64,000 bases of DNA. It comes from Enterovibrio coralii (GTDB lineage: Bacteria; Pseudomonadota; Gammaproteobacteria; Enterobacterales; Vibrionaceae). A program made the position numbers and the translations under genes. Below, in pieces: positions 29,398-37,621 of this stretch (position 1 is its first letter; each line of letters starts with the position of its first letter). The DNA is taken from contig NZ_LNTY01000051.1 in the NCBI RefSeq assembly GCF_001559595.1, positions 16,865-80,864 of the forward strand, in the 5' to 3' direction. Under the pieces are notes generated by a model. The model saw nothing but the letters and a program-made list of their open reading frames with translations. It ran no database searches and was not told where the DNA came from.

Positions 29398-29874
29398 TTA
29401 AACAACGTTACTGAACTGCTGAAGCGTGCGCGTAAAGAAAGCACTGTTTGGATCTTCTTTATAATCGGCAAACGGCGCACATTGTTCGAAACCGAAACGT
29501 TCGTAAAGACGTCTTGCCGGTTCAAACTCAGGTTCAGTACCTGTTTCTAAACTTAGGCGGGAAAACTGACGTCTGCGCGACTCTTGAAGAATATGTGCGA
29601 GCAAGTTCGCAGCCACGCCTCGACGAACAAACTTCTGCGATGTACGCATCGATTTTATCTCGCCGTGCGAAGGGCCAATTTTCTTCAATGCGCCACATCC
29701 TGCGAGTTCGCCATCAATCCAAGCACTCCATAAAGTCACATCGGGATGCTGAAGTGCGCTGAGATCCAATGCGTGAACACTTTCTGGTGGGCTGATTTCG
29801 TGCATGTTCTTGAGATGTTCGAGAAGAAGTTCCTGAATTTCGCTTCCACTCAAATCATCAATACGAATTTCCAT
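29398..29874 (-). CDS. GNAT family N-acetyltransferase, YsnE-like
   Basis: A 158-residue acetyltransferase. VHALDLSALQHPDVTLWSAW, GCGALKKIGPSHGEIKSM and FVRRGVAANLLAHIL are the branch signature (YsnE/PhnO-like). EPEFEPARRLYERFGFEQC is the usual C-terminal part. The substrate is unknown. First of the two-gene acetyltransferase unit. Confidence 0.88.
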   Translation of the reverse strand: MEIRIDDLSGSEIQELLLEHLKNMHEISPPESVHALDLSALQHPDVTLWSAWIDGELAGCGALKKIGPSHGEIKSMRTSQKFVRRGVAANLLAHILQESRRRQFSRLSLETGTEPEFEPARRLYERFGFEQCAPFADYKEDPNSAFFTRTLQQFSNVV

Positions 29875-30150
29875 TTTCTACACTCCCGAAAAACCAACCT
29901 CCCTGCATTTATCACGTGAAGACGGGTTTGTCCAAGTGGCTTGAAAGCATTGCAAACGGTGAACAGGGGCTTTTCTACGTTTTGAATTGTCTGCTTAGAG
30001 AGGTTTGTATGAGATTTAATGCTTAATAGATGGTGAAAACTAGAGAGAAAAAATTTTGGAAGCAGTGAGAGATAAAGAAAAGAATCGGTACATCATTCGA
30101 TATCGGTCACAGAATGCATTGGATGTACAACCGAAGTTCCCATGGAAAAG

Positions 30151-30174
30151 AAAAAGCCTCCGAAGAGGCTTTTA
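30151..30174 (-). terminator. Intrinsic terminator after the EamA gene
   Basis: AAAAAGCCTC / GAGGCTTTTA with a CGAA loop, five bases beyond the EamA stop. Confidence 0.85.
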
Positions 30175-30178
30175 TTGA

Positions 30179-31075
30179 TCAACAGGTTTGTGGCTCGTGA
30201 GTTTGCGCTGGCAGTGTTTTGGCTTTCTTTTGCTTGGCTCGGATCATCAAACCCAAGCTGAGGAACACCAACCCAATGCCAATCCACTGGTATGGGCCCA
30301 ACACTTCACCGACCAAGACGACGCCAAGGGTAACCGCAGCAATTGGGTTAACCATGCCCAGCATTGCCATAGCATCTGGGCCAATGCGTTTGATAGAACG
30401 AGTATATGCCCAGTACGCAAAGGCAGTGTTAAACAGGCTGACCCAAACTAATCCCGGTACTTCTTGAAGGGTGACCATTTTGGGGGCGCCCTCTACCAAA
30501 AATGCAATGGGCAACAGAAGCAGCCCGCCCAACGTCAGTTGCCACGCTGTGAGTCGGAATATGTCTGTTACAGGCCAGCTTTTCAGCCAAAGCGACGCGC
30601 GAGCAACAAGTGCTGTGGCGGTAAGTGCCGCAATGGCACCGATAGGGTCGATATCTGCTGATGGGTTGAGGATCAACATCACGCCACTCAGGCCAATAAT
30701 GGCCAAGCCCAACATTTTCCATTCAGGCTTTTTACCTTCAACCAGCCACTGCATAAACATCAGTTGCAAAGGCAATGTTGCGCCCAGTGTGCCAGCCACC
30801 GAACCTGGCAATCTGTATGCGGCAATAAAAAGCAAAGGGAAGAACAAGGCAATGTTCAGCACGCTAAGCAGGGTCATTTTCGACCAAGGCAATGGTGGCT
30901 TGCCCGGTTTTAGTAACAGCAATAGTAGGCCAGCCGGTAATGCTCGCCACACAGCAACCCAAAATGGTGTCATGTCTTGCAGGTACAATCCCACTGCCGC
31001 ATAGGTGCTGCCCCAAAGTAGGGGGACGAGTGCAGCGAGTATGTAGTTTTTCACTTTGGGCTCCTCAGTGTGCAT
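30179..31075 (-). CDS. EamA/DMT family transporter
   Basis: A 298-residue inner-membrane protein with ten hydrophobic segments in two EamA repeats (about 10-135 and 147-285), including LLWGSTYAAVG and IGPDAMAMLGMVNPIAAV. It is a drug/metabolite transporter and probably exports an amphipathic metabolite or amino acid. It is divergent from a MarR regulator with two palindromic sites between them, so MarR control is very likely. Confidence 0.88.
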   Translation of the reverse strand: MHTEEPKVKNYILAALVPLLWGSTYAAVGLYLQDMTPFWVAVWRALPAGLLLLLLKPGKPPLPWSKMTLLSVLNIALFFPLLFIAAYRLPGSVAGTLGATLPLQLMFMQWLVEGKKPEWKMLGLAIIGLSGVMLILNPSADIDPIGAIAALTATALVARASLWLKSWPVTDIFRLTAWQLTLGGLLLLPIAFLVEGAPKMVTLQEVPGLVWVSLFNTAFAYWAYTRSIKRIGPDAMAMLGMVNPIAAVTLGVVLVGEVLGPYQWIGIGLVFLSLGLMIRAKQKKAKTLPAQTHEPQTC

Positions 31076-31109
31076 ACATTATCAAATCGCACACTATCTT
31101 CTAAAAAAG

Positions 31110-31127
31110 TATCTTTTCTAAAAGATA
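31110..31127. promoter_or_regulatory. Palindromic operator 1 (MarR type)
   Basis: TATCTTTT-CT-AAAAGATA, two eight-base arms. It lies 35 bases before the EamA start. A near copy occurs at 31157. Confidence 0.7.
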
Positions 31128-31156
31128 AATTATTCGCTTTGTCTCTTTTTTTCAAG

Positions 31157-31174
31157 TATCTTTTTCGAAAGATA
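31157..31174. promoter_or_regulatory. Palindromic operator 2 (MarR type)
   Basis: TATCTTT-TTCG-AAAGATA, the second copy, 47 bases from the first and just before the MarR ribosome-binding site. The flanking AAG...AAATTA bases are also shared. Confidence 0.7.
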
Positions 31175-31193
31175 AATTAAGGAGCATGTGGTG

Positions 31194-31673
31194 ATGGCTG
31201 ATCATGTCGATACAATCCTTGCGCAGTGGAAGACGCAACGACCAGATTTAGACTGTTCTCCGATGGCAGTGATTGGGCGTCTAGTTCGCGCAAAACAGAT
31301 TGTTAACCCTAAGTTGGACTCGGTTTTCAAGTCGTTTGAGTTAAGCAGTGTAGAGTTCGATATTCTTGCCTCGATGCGACGTTTTGGCTCGCCAGTGACA
31401 CCAACGGAGCTTTATCAGACCTTGATGCTTTCATCGGGTGCGATGAGCACGCGCATTGATGGCTTGGTGAAACGCGGGTTTGTAGAGCGCCACGCCAGTG
31501 AAACCGATAGACGTAGTTGCACCATTACGTTGACGGCGTCAGGGACGACTCTCATTGACGAAGTGGTCAATGCACACGTGGAAAATGAACGTCAAATGCT
31601 GTCGAGTCTTTCGCTCGATGAACAAGAGCAATTGGCTGGGCTGCTGCGAAAATGGCTTATTGCTAACGAATAA
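31194..31673 (+). CDS. MarR family transcriptional regulator
   Basis: A 159-residue winged-helix repressor-type protein. FELSSVEFDILASMRRFG, SPVTPTELYQTLMLSSGAMS (helix-turn-helix) and ASETDRRSCTITLTASG (wing) are present. ATG 31194 is taken; GTG 31188 and 31191 are also possible with AAGGAG at 31179. Adjacent operators in the divergent region indicate that it controls itself and the EamA transporter gene. The ligand is unknown. Confidence 0.9.
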   Translation: MADHVDTILAQWKTQRPDLDCSPMAVIGRLVRAKQIVNPKLDSVFKSFELSSVEFDILASMRRFGSPVTPTELYQTLMLSSGAMSTRIDGLVKRGFVERHASETDRRSCTITLTASGTTLIDEVVNAHVENERQMLSSLSLDEQEQLAGLLRKWLIANE

Positions 31674-31700
31674 AGGTCACTCTCTGGTCTCATGCCTGAG

Positions 31701-31748
31701 CCCCTCTCACCTTATATCTCCGCAATACTAAAGGAACTAAGAGAGGGG
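31701..31748 (+). promoter_or_regulatory. Stem that would mask a ribosome-binding site
   Basis: CCCCTCTC (31701-31708) pairs with GAGAGGGG (31741-31748), which contains the ribosome-binding site of the gene at 31756. The loop is 32 bases. Folding would hide the translation signal. Confidence 0.4.
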
Positions 31749-31755
31749 ATGGGCA

Positions 31756-32019
31756 ATGGATTACATGCCAGTGACAAAATTGATTGAGCTTGACCTGCAT
31801 TGGATCAGAGGAAAGGATGCGCGCTTTAACGCCATTTTAAAAAGCCTTCGTAAGGGAGATGGCATCCAAGAAGCCATTTTGCTGATCAATTGTGCGTGTG
31901 GGAAAACCTATATTCTGCAAGATGGTGGGCACAGAATTTCTGCTGCTTATCAGCTTTTCTTAGAGTCCGGGAAGGATTCGATGCTTCCTGTCTCAATATT
32001 CCAATCCAACATTCCCTAG
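31756..32019 (+). CDS. ParB/sulfiredoxin-like small protein
   Basis: An 87-residue protein. The motif YILQDGGHRISAAYQLF has the pattern of the ParB/sulfiredoxin nuclease fold (DG-H-R), and the preceding LDLHWIRGKDARFNAIL fits that fold's N-terminal strand and helix. There is no DNA-binding domain. A role cannot be assigned; such short proteins may be nucleases or kinase-like enzymes. It lies between MarR and a BLUF gene on the same strand, with 82 bases to each. Confidence 0.6.
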   Translation: MDYMPVTKLIELDLHWIRGKDARFNAILKSLRKGDGIQEAILLINCACGKTYILQDGGHRISAAYQLFLESGKDSMLPVSIFQSNIP

Positions 32020-32101
32020 ACAGCTTTGCGACTACTCCCTGAATGAAAGCTTCTATAGTTAATGATGATAACAACTATAAGTACTTATTTTAGGGGGAAT
32101 A

Positions 32102-32518
32102 ATGATTAGGTTGATCTATGCAAGTTCAGCGACCACGGAGTTTACAGAAAGCAAACTGATGAAGTTGCTTGGCCAAGCAAGAGCAAATAACCAAAAAGAA
32201 AATATTAGTGGCTTGTTGTTGTATGCCAAAGGGAACTTCTTTCAAGTGCTGGAAGGGGAAAAACAGGCAGTTGAAAAGCTTTACTGCAAAATCCAGCAAG
32301 ATGAAAGGCATACCTCAGTTGTTGTCATCGATAGAAGTGATATTACTCGGCGGGCGTTTCCAGATTGGTCGATGGGCTTTAAAAACTTAGAAACCTTTGA
32401 TAGCTGTGAAGTGCGTGGTTATAACACCATCTTTAATAAAGCACTCTCTGAAAAAGACATGGAAGAACTTGGCCCCGATATTATTTACCTCATCGAGCAA
32501 TTCAAAAAAACGTGGTGA
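32102..32518 (+). CDS. BLUF domain blue-light photoreceptor
   Basis: A 138-residue stand-alone BLUF protein. The flavin-binding residues are in place: Tyr6 (LIYASSAT), the Asn in ARANNQKENISGLLLY, Gln48 in NFFQVLEG and Trp in FPDWSMGF. Blue light rearranges the hydrogen bonds around FAD. The C-terminal 35 residues (from about 100) are helical and may contact a partner. No effector domain is fused, so the signal is probably passed to a separate protein. The immediate neighbour upstream is the ParB-like small gene. Confidence 0.93.
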   Translation: MIRLIYASSATTEFTESKLMKLLGQARANNQKENISGLLLYAKGNFFQVLEGEKQAVEKLYCKIQQDERHTSVVVIDRSDITRRAFPDWSMGFKNLETFDSCEVRGYNTIFNKALSEKDMEELGPDIIYLIEQFKKTW

Positions 32519-32620
32519 CAGGCGTTTAAAATCCGATTGTCTTGACTTTGAACAAGTCTGAAGTGTTTCAAGAAAAGTGGAATATGATAGGCTGCCTTTT
32601 CAATCAAAGAGAGGCAGCTC

Positions 32621-33245
32621 ATGGACGACGTTTCTTTCTGGATGTTATTTCTATCCACCGCAGTGGTGCTGAATATTGCACCTGGCCCTGACCTTTTATA
32701 CATCCTCACCAAAACAGTTACTGGCGGCAGAAAAGTGGGTTTTCTTGCTGCACTGGGTGTATGTACCGGTGCGCTCTTTCATGTCGTAGCGGCTGCAATC
32801 GGTTTGTCCGCAATCCTCGTATCTTCCGCCTTGGCGTTTACCATCGTTAAATATGTCGCGTTGCTATCTTCTTTATCTCGCGTGGCAGGCGTTTTGCTCC
32901 AAAGGCACCCAACTTAATGTAGAAGCCGCATCCGCTGAAGCAGTTTCTGGTTGGGCTGCGTTCAAACAGGGTGTGTTGATTGATATTCTAAACCCGAAAG
33001 TTGCCATCTTCTTTATGGCATTTTTGCCTCAGTTTGTTAGAGAAGGCGAGGGGCCTGTTCCGGTACAACTGCTCGTGCTGGGTTTTATTGTGGTGCTGGT
33101 GGCGATTGTGGTGGAAGGGCTTTATGTTCTGGCGGCTGACAAACTGGCAGACAAGATTCGAAATAGCCAACGCATCAGTCGTTGGATGGACAAAATCGTC
33201 GGTGCCATTTTCACCTTTTTGGGTATCCGCCTTGCTATCAGCTAA
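32621..33245 (+). pseudogene. LysE family translocator, frameshifted
   Basis: A LysE/RhtB-type amino-acid exporter of about 208 residues. LNIAPGPDLLYILTKTVTGG and GVCTGALFHVVAAAIGLS are the conserved N-terminal parts; the second part reads YLLYLAWQAFCSKG, then LIDILNPKVAIFFMAFLPQF. The two are in different frames near 32865. Here the shift is +1 base or -2, unlike the other breaks; the family usually has a Gly-Ala before Tyr-Leu-Leu-Tyr-Leu, which would fit two missing bases. It probably exports an amino acid or homoserine lactone-like compound; the substrate is unknown. GAGAGG precedes the start. Confidence 0.85.
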
Positions 33246-33262
33246 GGAATAGCAAACCTGTA

Positions 33263-33282
33263 AGGGATGCAATAACATCCCT
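33263..33282 (+). terminator. Possible stem-loop after the LysE gene
   Basis: AGGGATG / CATCCCT around CAATAA, 18 bases after the stop. There is no T-run. Confidence 0.35.
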
Positions 33283-33511
33283 ATTGAATTACTACTTATC
33301 CCTCATAGTGTTACGGCTCATCTATAAGCGACTTCTTGCATGTCTTAAATTTGAGCCAAAAACCCCCATCCTTTCGCGGTTATTATGCCCCGATAAGAGG
33401 CCAATCTGAACGTTCGACCGTATTCAGAAAGGTACAGAAATAATTCTTTCATTGTCAGTGGCTTGATCATAACCGCCGAGCACGTGTGCCGTGCGGCAGA
33501 GGAATACGATC

Positions 33512-33853
33512 ATGCTGTACGTTGATGGGCTGGTGACTGCTTTACCTGCCAAAAACAAAGATACCTACCAACAATTGGTAAAAGATGCAGTTCCCCTGAT
33601 GCGTTCGTATGGCGCGATTCAGGTTGTGCACTGTAGTGACAAGCCGACACATCAAAATGTCACACAAGAGGACTACGAAACGGCGAAAGGTGTGGTGGTC
33701 TTCTCATGGATTATTTGGCCGTCTCGTGAAGTCAGGGATAGAGGCATGGAGAAAATGCTGTCCGATCCACGATTTGATGATGTGATGAACCCGCATTCGT
33801 TGGAGGGGGAGCGGTTAGAGCTCGATCCTTCTTTCGTACCCAAATTCCACTGA
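33512..33853 (+). CDS. DUF1428 family protein
   Basis: A 113-residue protein of the DUF1428 (dimeric alpha-beta barrel) type: LYVDGLVTALPAKNKDTYQQ, VVVFSWIIWPSREVRDRGM and LSDPRFDDV match. The function is unknown; related folds include monooxygenases. ATG 33512 has AGAGGA about eight bases upstream. It is a single gene after a 266-base gap. Confidence 0.8.
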   Translation: MLYVDGLVTALPAKNKDTYQQLVKDAVPLMRSYGAIQVVHCSDKPTHQNVTQEDYETAKGVVVFSWIIWPSREVRDRGMEKMLSDPRFDDVMNPHSLEGERLELDPSFVPKFH

Positions 33854-34059
33854 TCCCATTCTTCAAAACCCGTCTTAGGCAATCGCAAGTCAGTGATTGC
33901 CAAAAGACAGACCATTCTGCTTTAAGAAATTCGGCCAGATCCTCAGTGCGGCTCTTGTACTTCGTGCGACTTTTCTTCATGTTATTGAAATGTTGGAAAT
34001 CAATGGATACACCAGACGATGCCTCAGTCATATCGTCATAGAAAAAGCATGGAGCCGTG

Positions 34060-35298
34060 ATGATCAAATACATCATTACTAAACAACAGATAGAAGAGAT
34101 GGAAGGGGTGACAAAAACACACTTCCTTAATCCCAATGCGGTGAGACATGCCAAGTCACTGGGTGACCTTGTTGGCATCACTGGCTTTGGTTTTCACCTC
34201 GTTGAGATTGAGCCTGGCCATGAGTCGACGGAATACCATGTTCACTATTTCGAAGATGAGTGTGTTTTCATCTTATCTGGCGAAGCGGAAGTGACGATAG
34301 GTGACGACGTTTTCTCGGTTGCCGATGGCGACTTTATTGGGTACCCCGCGAATGGCTTACCTCACGTGATGAAAAACACGGGGTCACAGACGCTTCGTTG
34401 TCTCGTGGTTGGTGAGCGTCTCGCTCATGATGAAGCGGACTACCCAAGGAAAAACAAGCGGATATTTCGAAACGAAGGGCGTCCTTGGCAGCTTGTCGAT
34501 ATAGATAAGATTACCGACCAACCCAAGGGAAGTAAGAAGATGGCTCCAGTGAAAAATGAAATCGCGTTAGTGACAGGCGGTAGTCGAGGCATCGGTGCTG
34601 CCACGTCTCTAAAGCTTGCTGAAATGGGCTACACAGTTTGTGTAAATTACCGCTCACGCAGCGCAGAAGCGAATGCCGTGGTGAAAACCATTCAAAATAA
34701 CGGGGGTGAGGCTTTTGCGATTCAAGCTGATATTTCTGACGAAGACGCAGTGCTTGCTTTGTTCGCCGCTATCGATGCGAAAGCGCGGCCTTTGGCTTGC
34801 TTAGTTAATAATGGTGGCGTGCTTTTTACGCAAAGCCGTCTGGAAGATATGACGGTAGAGCGGTTTAACACGGTCTTTAGTGTGAATGTCACTGGCTCTT
34901 TCCTTTGTGCAAGGGAAGCAGTGAGAAGAATGTCGGTGGAAAGAGGCGGAAAAGGCGGTGTGATTGTGAATGTCTCGTCCGGTGCCGCGCGTTCAGGCTC
35001 ACCAAATGAGTACGTGGATTATGCCGCAAGTAAAGGGGCTATTGATACGTTGACGGTAGGGCTGGCTAAAGAAGTCGCAAGCCAAGGGATACGCGTGAAT
35101 GGTGTCAGACCCGGCTTTATTTACACAGACATTCATGCCGATGGCGGAGAGCCGAATCGCGTCGACAGATTGGCCAAGAATATACCCTTACAGCGTGGCG
35201 GAGAGCCAGTAGAAGTGGCGTCTGTTATCTGCTTTTTGGTGTCAGCAGAATCCACATTCATGACGGGTAGCATCCTTGATGTGACGGGTGGCGTGTGA
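34060..35298 (+). CDS. Cupin-SDR fusion protein
   Basis: A 412-residue frame with two complete proteins. Residues about 1-155 form a cupin (EYHVHYFEDECVFILSGEAE, then DFIGYPANGLPHVM), ending in ITDQPKGSKK, which resembles the usual C-terminus of stand-alone cupins. From residue about 160 follows an SDR oxidoreductase with the NAD(P) loop TGGSRGIG, NNGG, catalytic Ser and the YAASK motif. Between them lies AAGGGAAGTAAGAAG-ATG, which looks like a ribosome-binding site and start. Either a real fusion or two genes joined by loss of a stop codon. GGAG lies five bases before ATG 34060. The substrate is unknown. Confidence 0.75.
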   Translation: MIKYIITKQQIEEMEGVTKTHFLNPNAVRHAKSLGDLVGITGFGFHLVEIEPGHESTEYHVHYFEDECVFILSGEAEVTIGDDVFSVADGDFIGYPANGLPHVMKNTGSQTLRCLVVGERLAHDEADYPRKNKRIFRNEGRPWQLVDIDKITDQPKGSKKMAPVKNEIALVTGGSRGIGAATSLKLAEMGYTVCVNYRSRSAEANAVVKTIQNNGGEAFAIQADISDEDAVLALFAAIDAKARPLACLVNNGGVLFTQSRLEDMTVERFNTVFSVNVTGSFLCAREAVRRMSVERGGKGGVIVNVSSGAARSGSPNEYVDYAASKGAIDTLTVGLAKEVASQGIRVNGVRPGFIYTDIHADGGEPNRVDRLAKNIPLQRGGEPVEVASVICFLVSAESTFMTGSILDVTGGV

Positions 35299-35370
35299 CG
35301 CTGAGTGAATACGCGTGATGGTTAAATTTTGATCTTGTTGCATTTTCTTGCATTTACCGACGCCTTTCCT

Positions 35371-35414
35371 CTAAACATCGCTGTGTCTCTATGGAATAAT
35401 ACAGCGATGTTTAG
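35371..35414. repeat. Perfect 14-base inverted repeat
   Basis: CTAAACATCGCTGT and ACAGCGATGTTTAG are exact inverse copies with a 16-base spacer. There is no T-run. It lies between the cupin-SDR gene and the exported protein gene and may be a terminator, an operator or an RNA hairpin. Confidence 0.8.
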
Positions 35415-35443
35415 AACTCATTTAAGTTGAATTCAAACCGTTA

Positions 35444-35830
35444 ATGATTATCAGAAAGCGTTGGCTGTTGTCCGCCCTGTTGGTGTGGTGCTCAAACGTG
35501 GCCGCTAGCGAATCCATCAGTCAGGATGTAGGTACCGAGTCTGAGGTGACTTACGATTATCATCAAATTGTGCCGAGTGAGACGGTGTGTCGTTCGAGCC
35601 TTCGTCAAAAGTTGCTGGAGCAGCAGATTGCCTTTAGCAACAGTCACAATTCTCCCGAAGAACGCCGATTTGCCGAAGAGAGCATTGATGAGGCGAGAGA
35701 AGCTTATTCTCAAAAGCAAAGTTACTGCGATGCAACCTTGGCACTGACGAAATACTTAGATCGCAAAGAGCACCATATGTCTCAAGCGGCGAAAGACGGG
35801 CAAGTTCAGAGTTTTGCGTCGACCGAGTAA
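35444..35830 (+). CDS. Exported hypothetical protein (128 aa)
   Basis: The N-terminus (MIIRKRWLLSALLVWCSNVAAS) is a typical Sec signal with cleavage after about residue 22. The mature part is helical and polar, with two Cys residues that could form a disulfide (VCRSSLRQK, SYCDATLAL). I recognise no family. The ribosome-binding site is weak. It converges on the AraC gene; the two stops nearly touch. Confidence 0.6.
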   Translation: MIIRKRWLLSALLVWCSNVAASESISQDVGTESEVTYDYHQIVPSETVCRSSLRQKLLEQQIAFSNSHNSPEERRFAEESIDEAREAYSQKQSYCDATLALTKYLDRKEHHMSQAAKDGQVQSFASTE

Positions 35831-35831
35831 C

Positions 35832-36713
35832 CTAACGCTCACGCACCAGTGTCGGGTGTTTCTTTCGATAAACCAGAGGGCTCACGCCCTTGATACGCCT
35901 GAATTGTCGGCTGAAGTTCGCCAAATTGTGAAAGCCCACTGTTTGGCTGATGTCAGCAATGGTGTCTTCACTTTCTCTTAGAAGCACACAAGCACGCTGA
36001 ATGCGGACTCGGTTTACAAAGTCGGTAAAACGGTGTCCTGATGCTTGATGAAAGAATCGCGAGAAGTAGGATTCTGTCATACCCAGCATGTCGGCAACGG
36101 TTTTTAGTCGGATAGGTGTTTGGTAATTTTGCATCACATAGTTCACCACATCGCTGACCCTGCTTTGCACTGTGCTGGCATCTTTCGTTTCCGACGCGGG
36201 CATATTTGACAAGACACGTGTACTGCGTGAGTTCAGGTAATCGATGAACGAAAGGAAGTTAACCAGTCTCGTCACCCCTTGGCTTTCCCGTATTTTACGA
36301 AAATTCTCCTCAGCTTTGTCGAAAGGCACATCCAAGAACTCAATGCCCATCTTTGCCTGTTCCAAAAGACGTGTGAACTGCATAAGCTCAGGGAACACAA
36401 GCGCGGCACCATCAAACAGATCGGGCTTAAAAACAACGACCATGTCCCTTAGCTGGTGGGTCTCCCCCGGCGCAAGCTGACTCTCCCAATTGTGAGGAAG
36501 CCAAGGGCCAACCAAGGTTAAGTTACCCGGAGAAAACGGCCCGAGGTAATTGCCAATCATGACCTTGCCGTGGGTTTTCACGATGAGGTGAAGCTCGTAT
36601 TCCTCATGCACATGCCAATGAATGCGCTCGTGCGGCACACCATGTTCGACATAGCGTACTGACTCATCATCAATTTGAATAAATTCCCATACTGGGTCTT
36701 TGGCAACAGACAT
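35832..36713 (-). CDS. AraC family regulator of the polyol operon
   Basis: A 293-residue regulator with an N-terminal cupin sensor (ERIHWHVHEEYELHLIVKT) and a C-terminal pair of helix-turn-helices (RLKTVADMLGMTESYFSRFF and DISQTVGFHNLANFSRQFRR). ATG 36713 has GGAAAG five bases upstream; an in-frame ATG at 36770 has a weaker site. It is the last gene of the polyol operon and probably activates it in response to a sugar alcohol (inference). A 13-base direct repeat upstream of the first gene may be its binding site. Confidence 0.88.
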   Translation of the reverse strand: MSVAKDPVWEFIQIDDESVRYVEHGVPHERIHWHVHEEYELHLIVKTHGKVMIGNYLGPFSPGNLTLVGPWLPHNWESQLAPGETHQLRDMVVVFKPDLFDGAALVFPELMQFTRLLEQAKMGIEFLDVPFDKAEENFRKIRESQGVTRLVNFLSFIDYLNSRSTRVLSNMPASETKDASTVQSRVSDVVNYVMQNYQTPIRLKTVADMLGMTESYFSRFFHQASGHRFTDFVNRVRIQRACVLLRESEDTIADISQTVGFHNLANFSRQFRRIKGVSPLVYRKKHPTLVRER

Positions 36714-36811
36714 AGCTTCTTTCCAATTTGTGCTTTCACTGCTGAGAGAGTCATTCTCAGCAGCGTCCATCTTAATTGACGGAGAAAGGGATCTTGAAGA
36801 GCTAGCTTGGG

Positions 36812-37621
36812 TTAGCTCATGACATTACCCCCATCGACATTGTAGGTCTGAGCGGTAATGTAATCGGACAAGGGAGAGGCCAAGAACAATGCCGTTCCCG
36901 CAATGTCATTCGGCACACCCATGCGTCCTAAGGGGACTTCTTCACCCACCAGTTTTTTCTTTTCACCCAACTCGCGGTGTTCGTATTTCGCAAACAAGGC
37001 ATCGACATGTTCCCACATAGGAGTATCAATCACGCCGGGCGAAATACTGTTGACGGTAATGCCATGTTCCGCCAGTGCCAGTGCCGCGGATTGGGTGTAA
37101 TTGATCACCGCTGCTTTGGTGGCGCAATAATGGGCAACCAATGCCTCTCCGCGCCGGCCAGCTTGAGACGCCATGTTGATGATCTTGCCGCCTTGCTGGT
37201 TTTCAACCATGGTTTTCGCCACGTCTTGCATCAGAAAAAACATGGCTTTGACGTTTACGTTAAACAGCTTATCGAATTGGGCTTCGGTTGATTCTAACAA
37301 AGGCCCCATATCGAAAATGGCTGCATTGTTAAACAGCACATCAATTTTTCCGAAGCGTGATAGCGTAGATGTCACGAGATGATGGCGGGTTTCCGCATCC
37401 GTAATATCACCATGAAGGTAGGCCACGTTGTCACCGTATTTACCCAGAAGGGCAGCAACACCGGCAGAGGGTTCTTGTGGAAGATCGGTGATCATGCACT
37501 GTGCACCACTTGCCAAATAGGCATACGCGACGGCTAATCCTATGCCGCCGTTAGCACCACTTAGCAGCGCAACTTTTCCTTCTAAGAGCGGCTTACCATG
37601 TTGTTCAAGAGAAATGGTCAT
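36812..37621 (-). CDS. SmoS-type L-iditol 2-dehydrogenase / sorbitol dehydrogenase (SDR)
   Basis: A 269-residue SDR with the NAD loop SGANGGIG, NNAAIFDMGP, catalytic Ser in INMASQAGRRGEALV, and YCATK. The string QAGRRGEALV and the C-terminus DYITAQTYNVDGG match the SmoS/PolS sorbitol dehydrogenase branch, which oxidises D-sorbitol to D-fructose (and L-iditol, galactitol). It overlaps the previous gene by four bases (ATGA), so the two are translationally coupled. Confidence 0.88.
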   Translation of the reverse strand: MTISLEQHGKPLLEGKVALLSGANGGIGLAVAYAYLASGAQCMITDLPQEPSAGVAALLGKYGDNVAYLHGDITDAETRHHLVTSTLSRFGKIDVLFNNAAIFDMGPLLESTEAQFDKLFNVNVKAMFFLMQDVAKTMVENQQGGKIINMASQAGRRGEALVAHYCATKAAVINYTQSAALALAEHGITVNSISPGVIDTPMWEHVDALFAKYEHRELGEKKKLVGEEVPLGRMGVPNDIAGTALFLASPLSDYITAQTYNVDGGNVMS

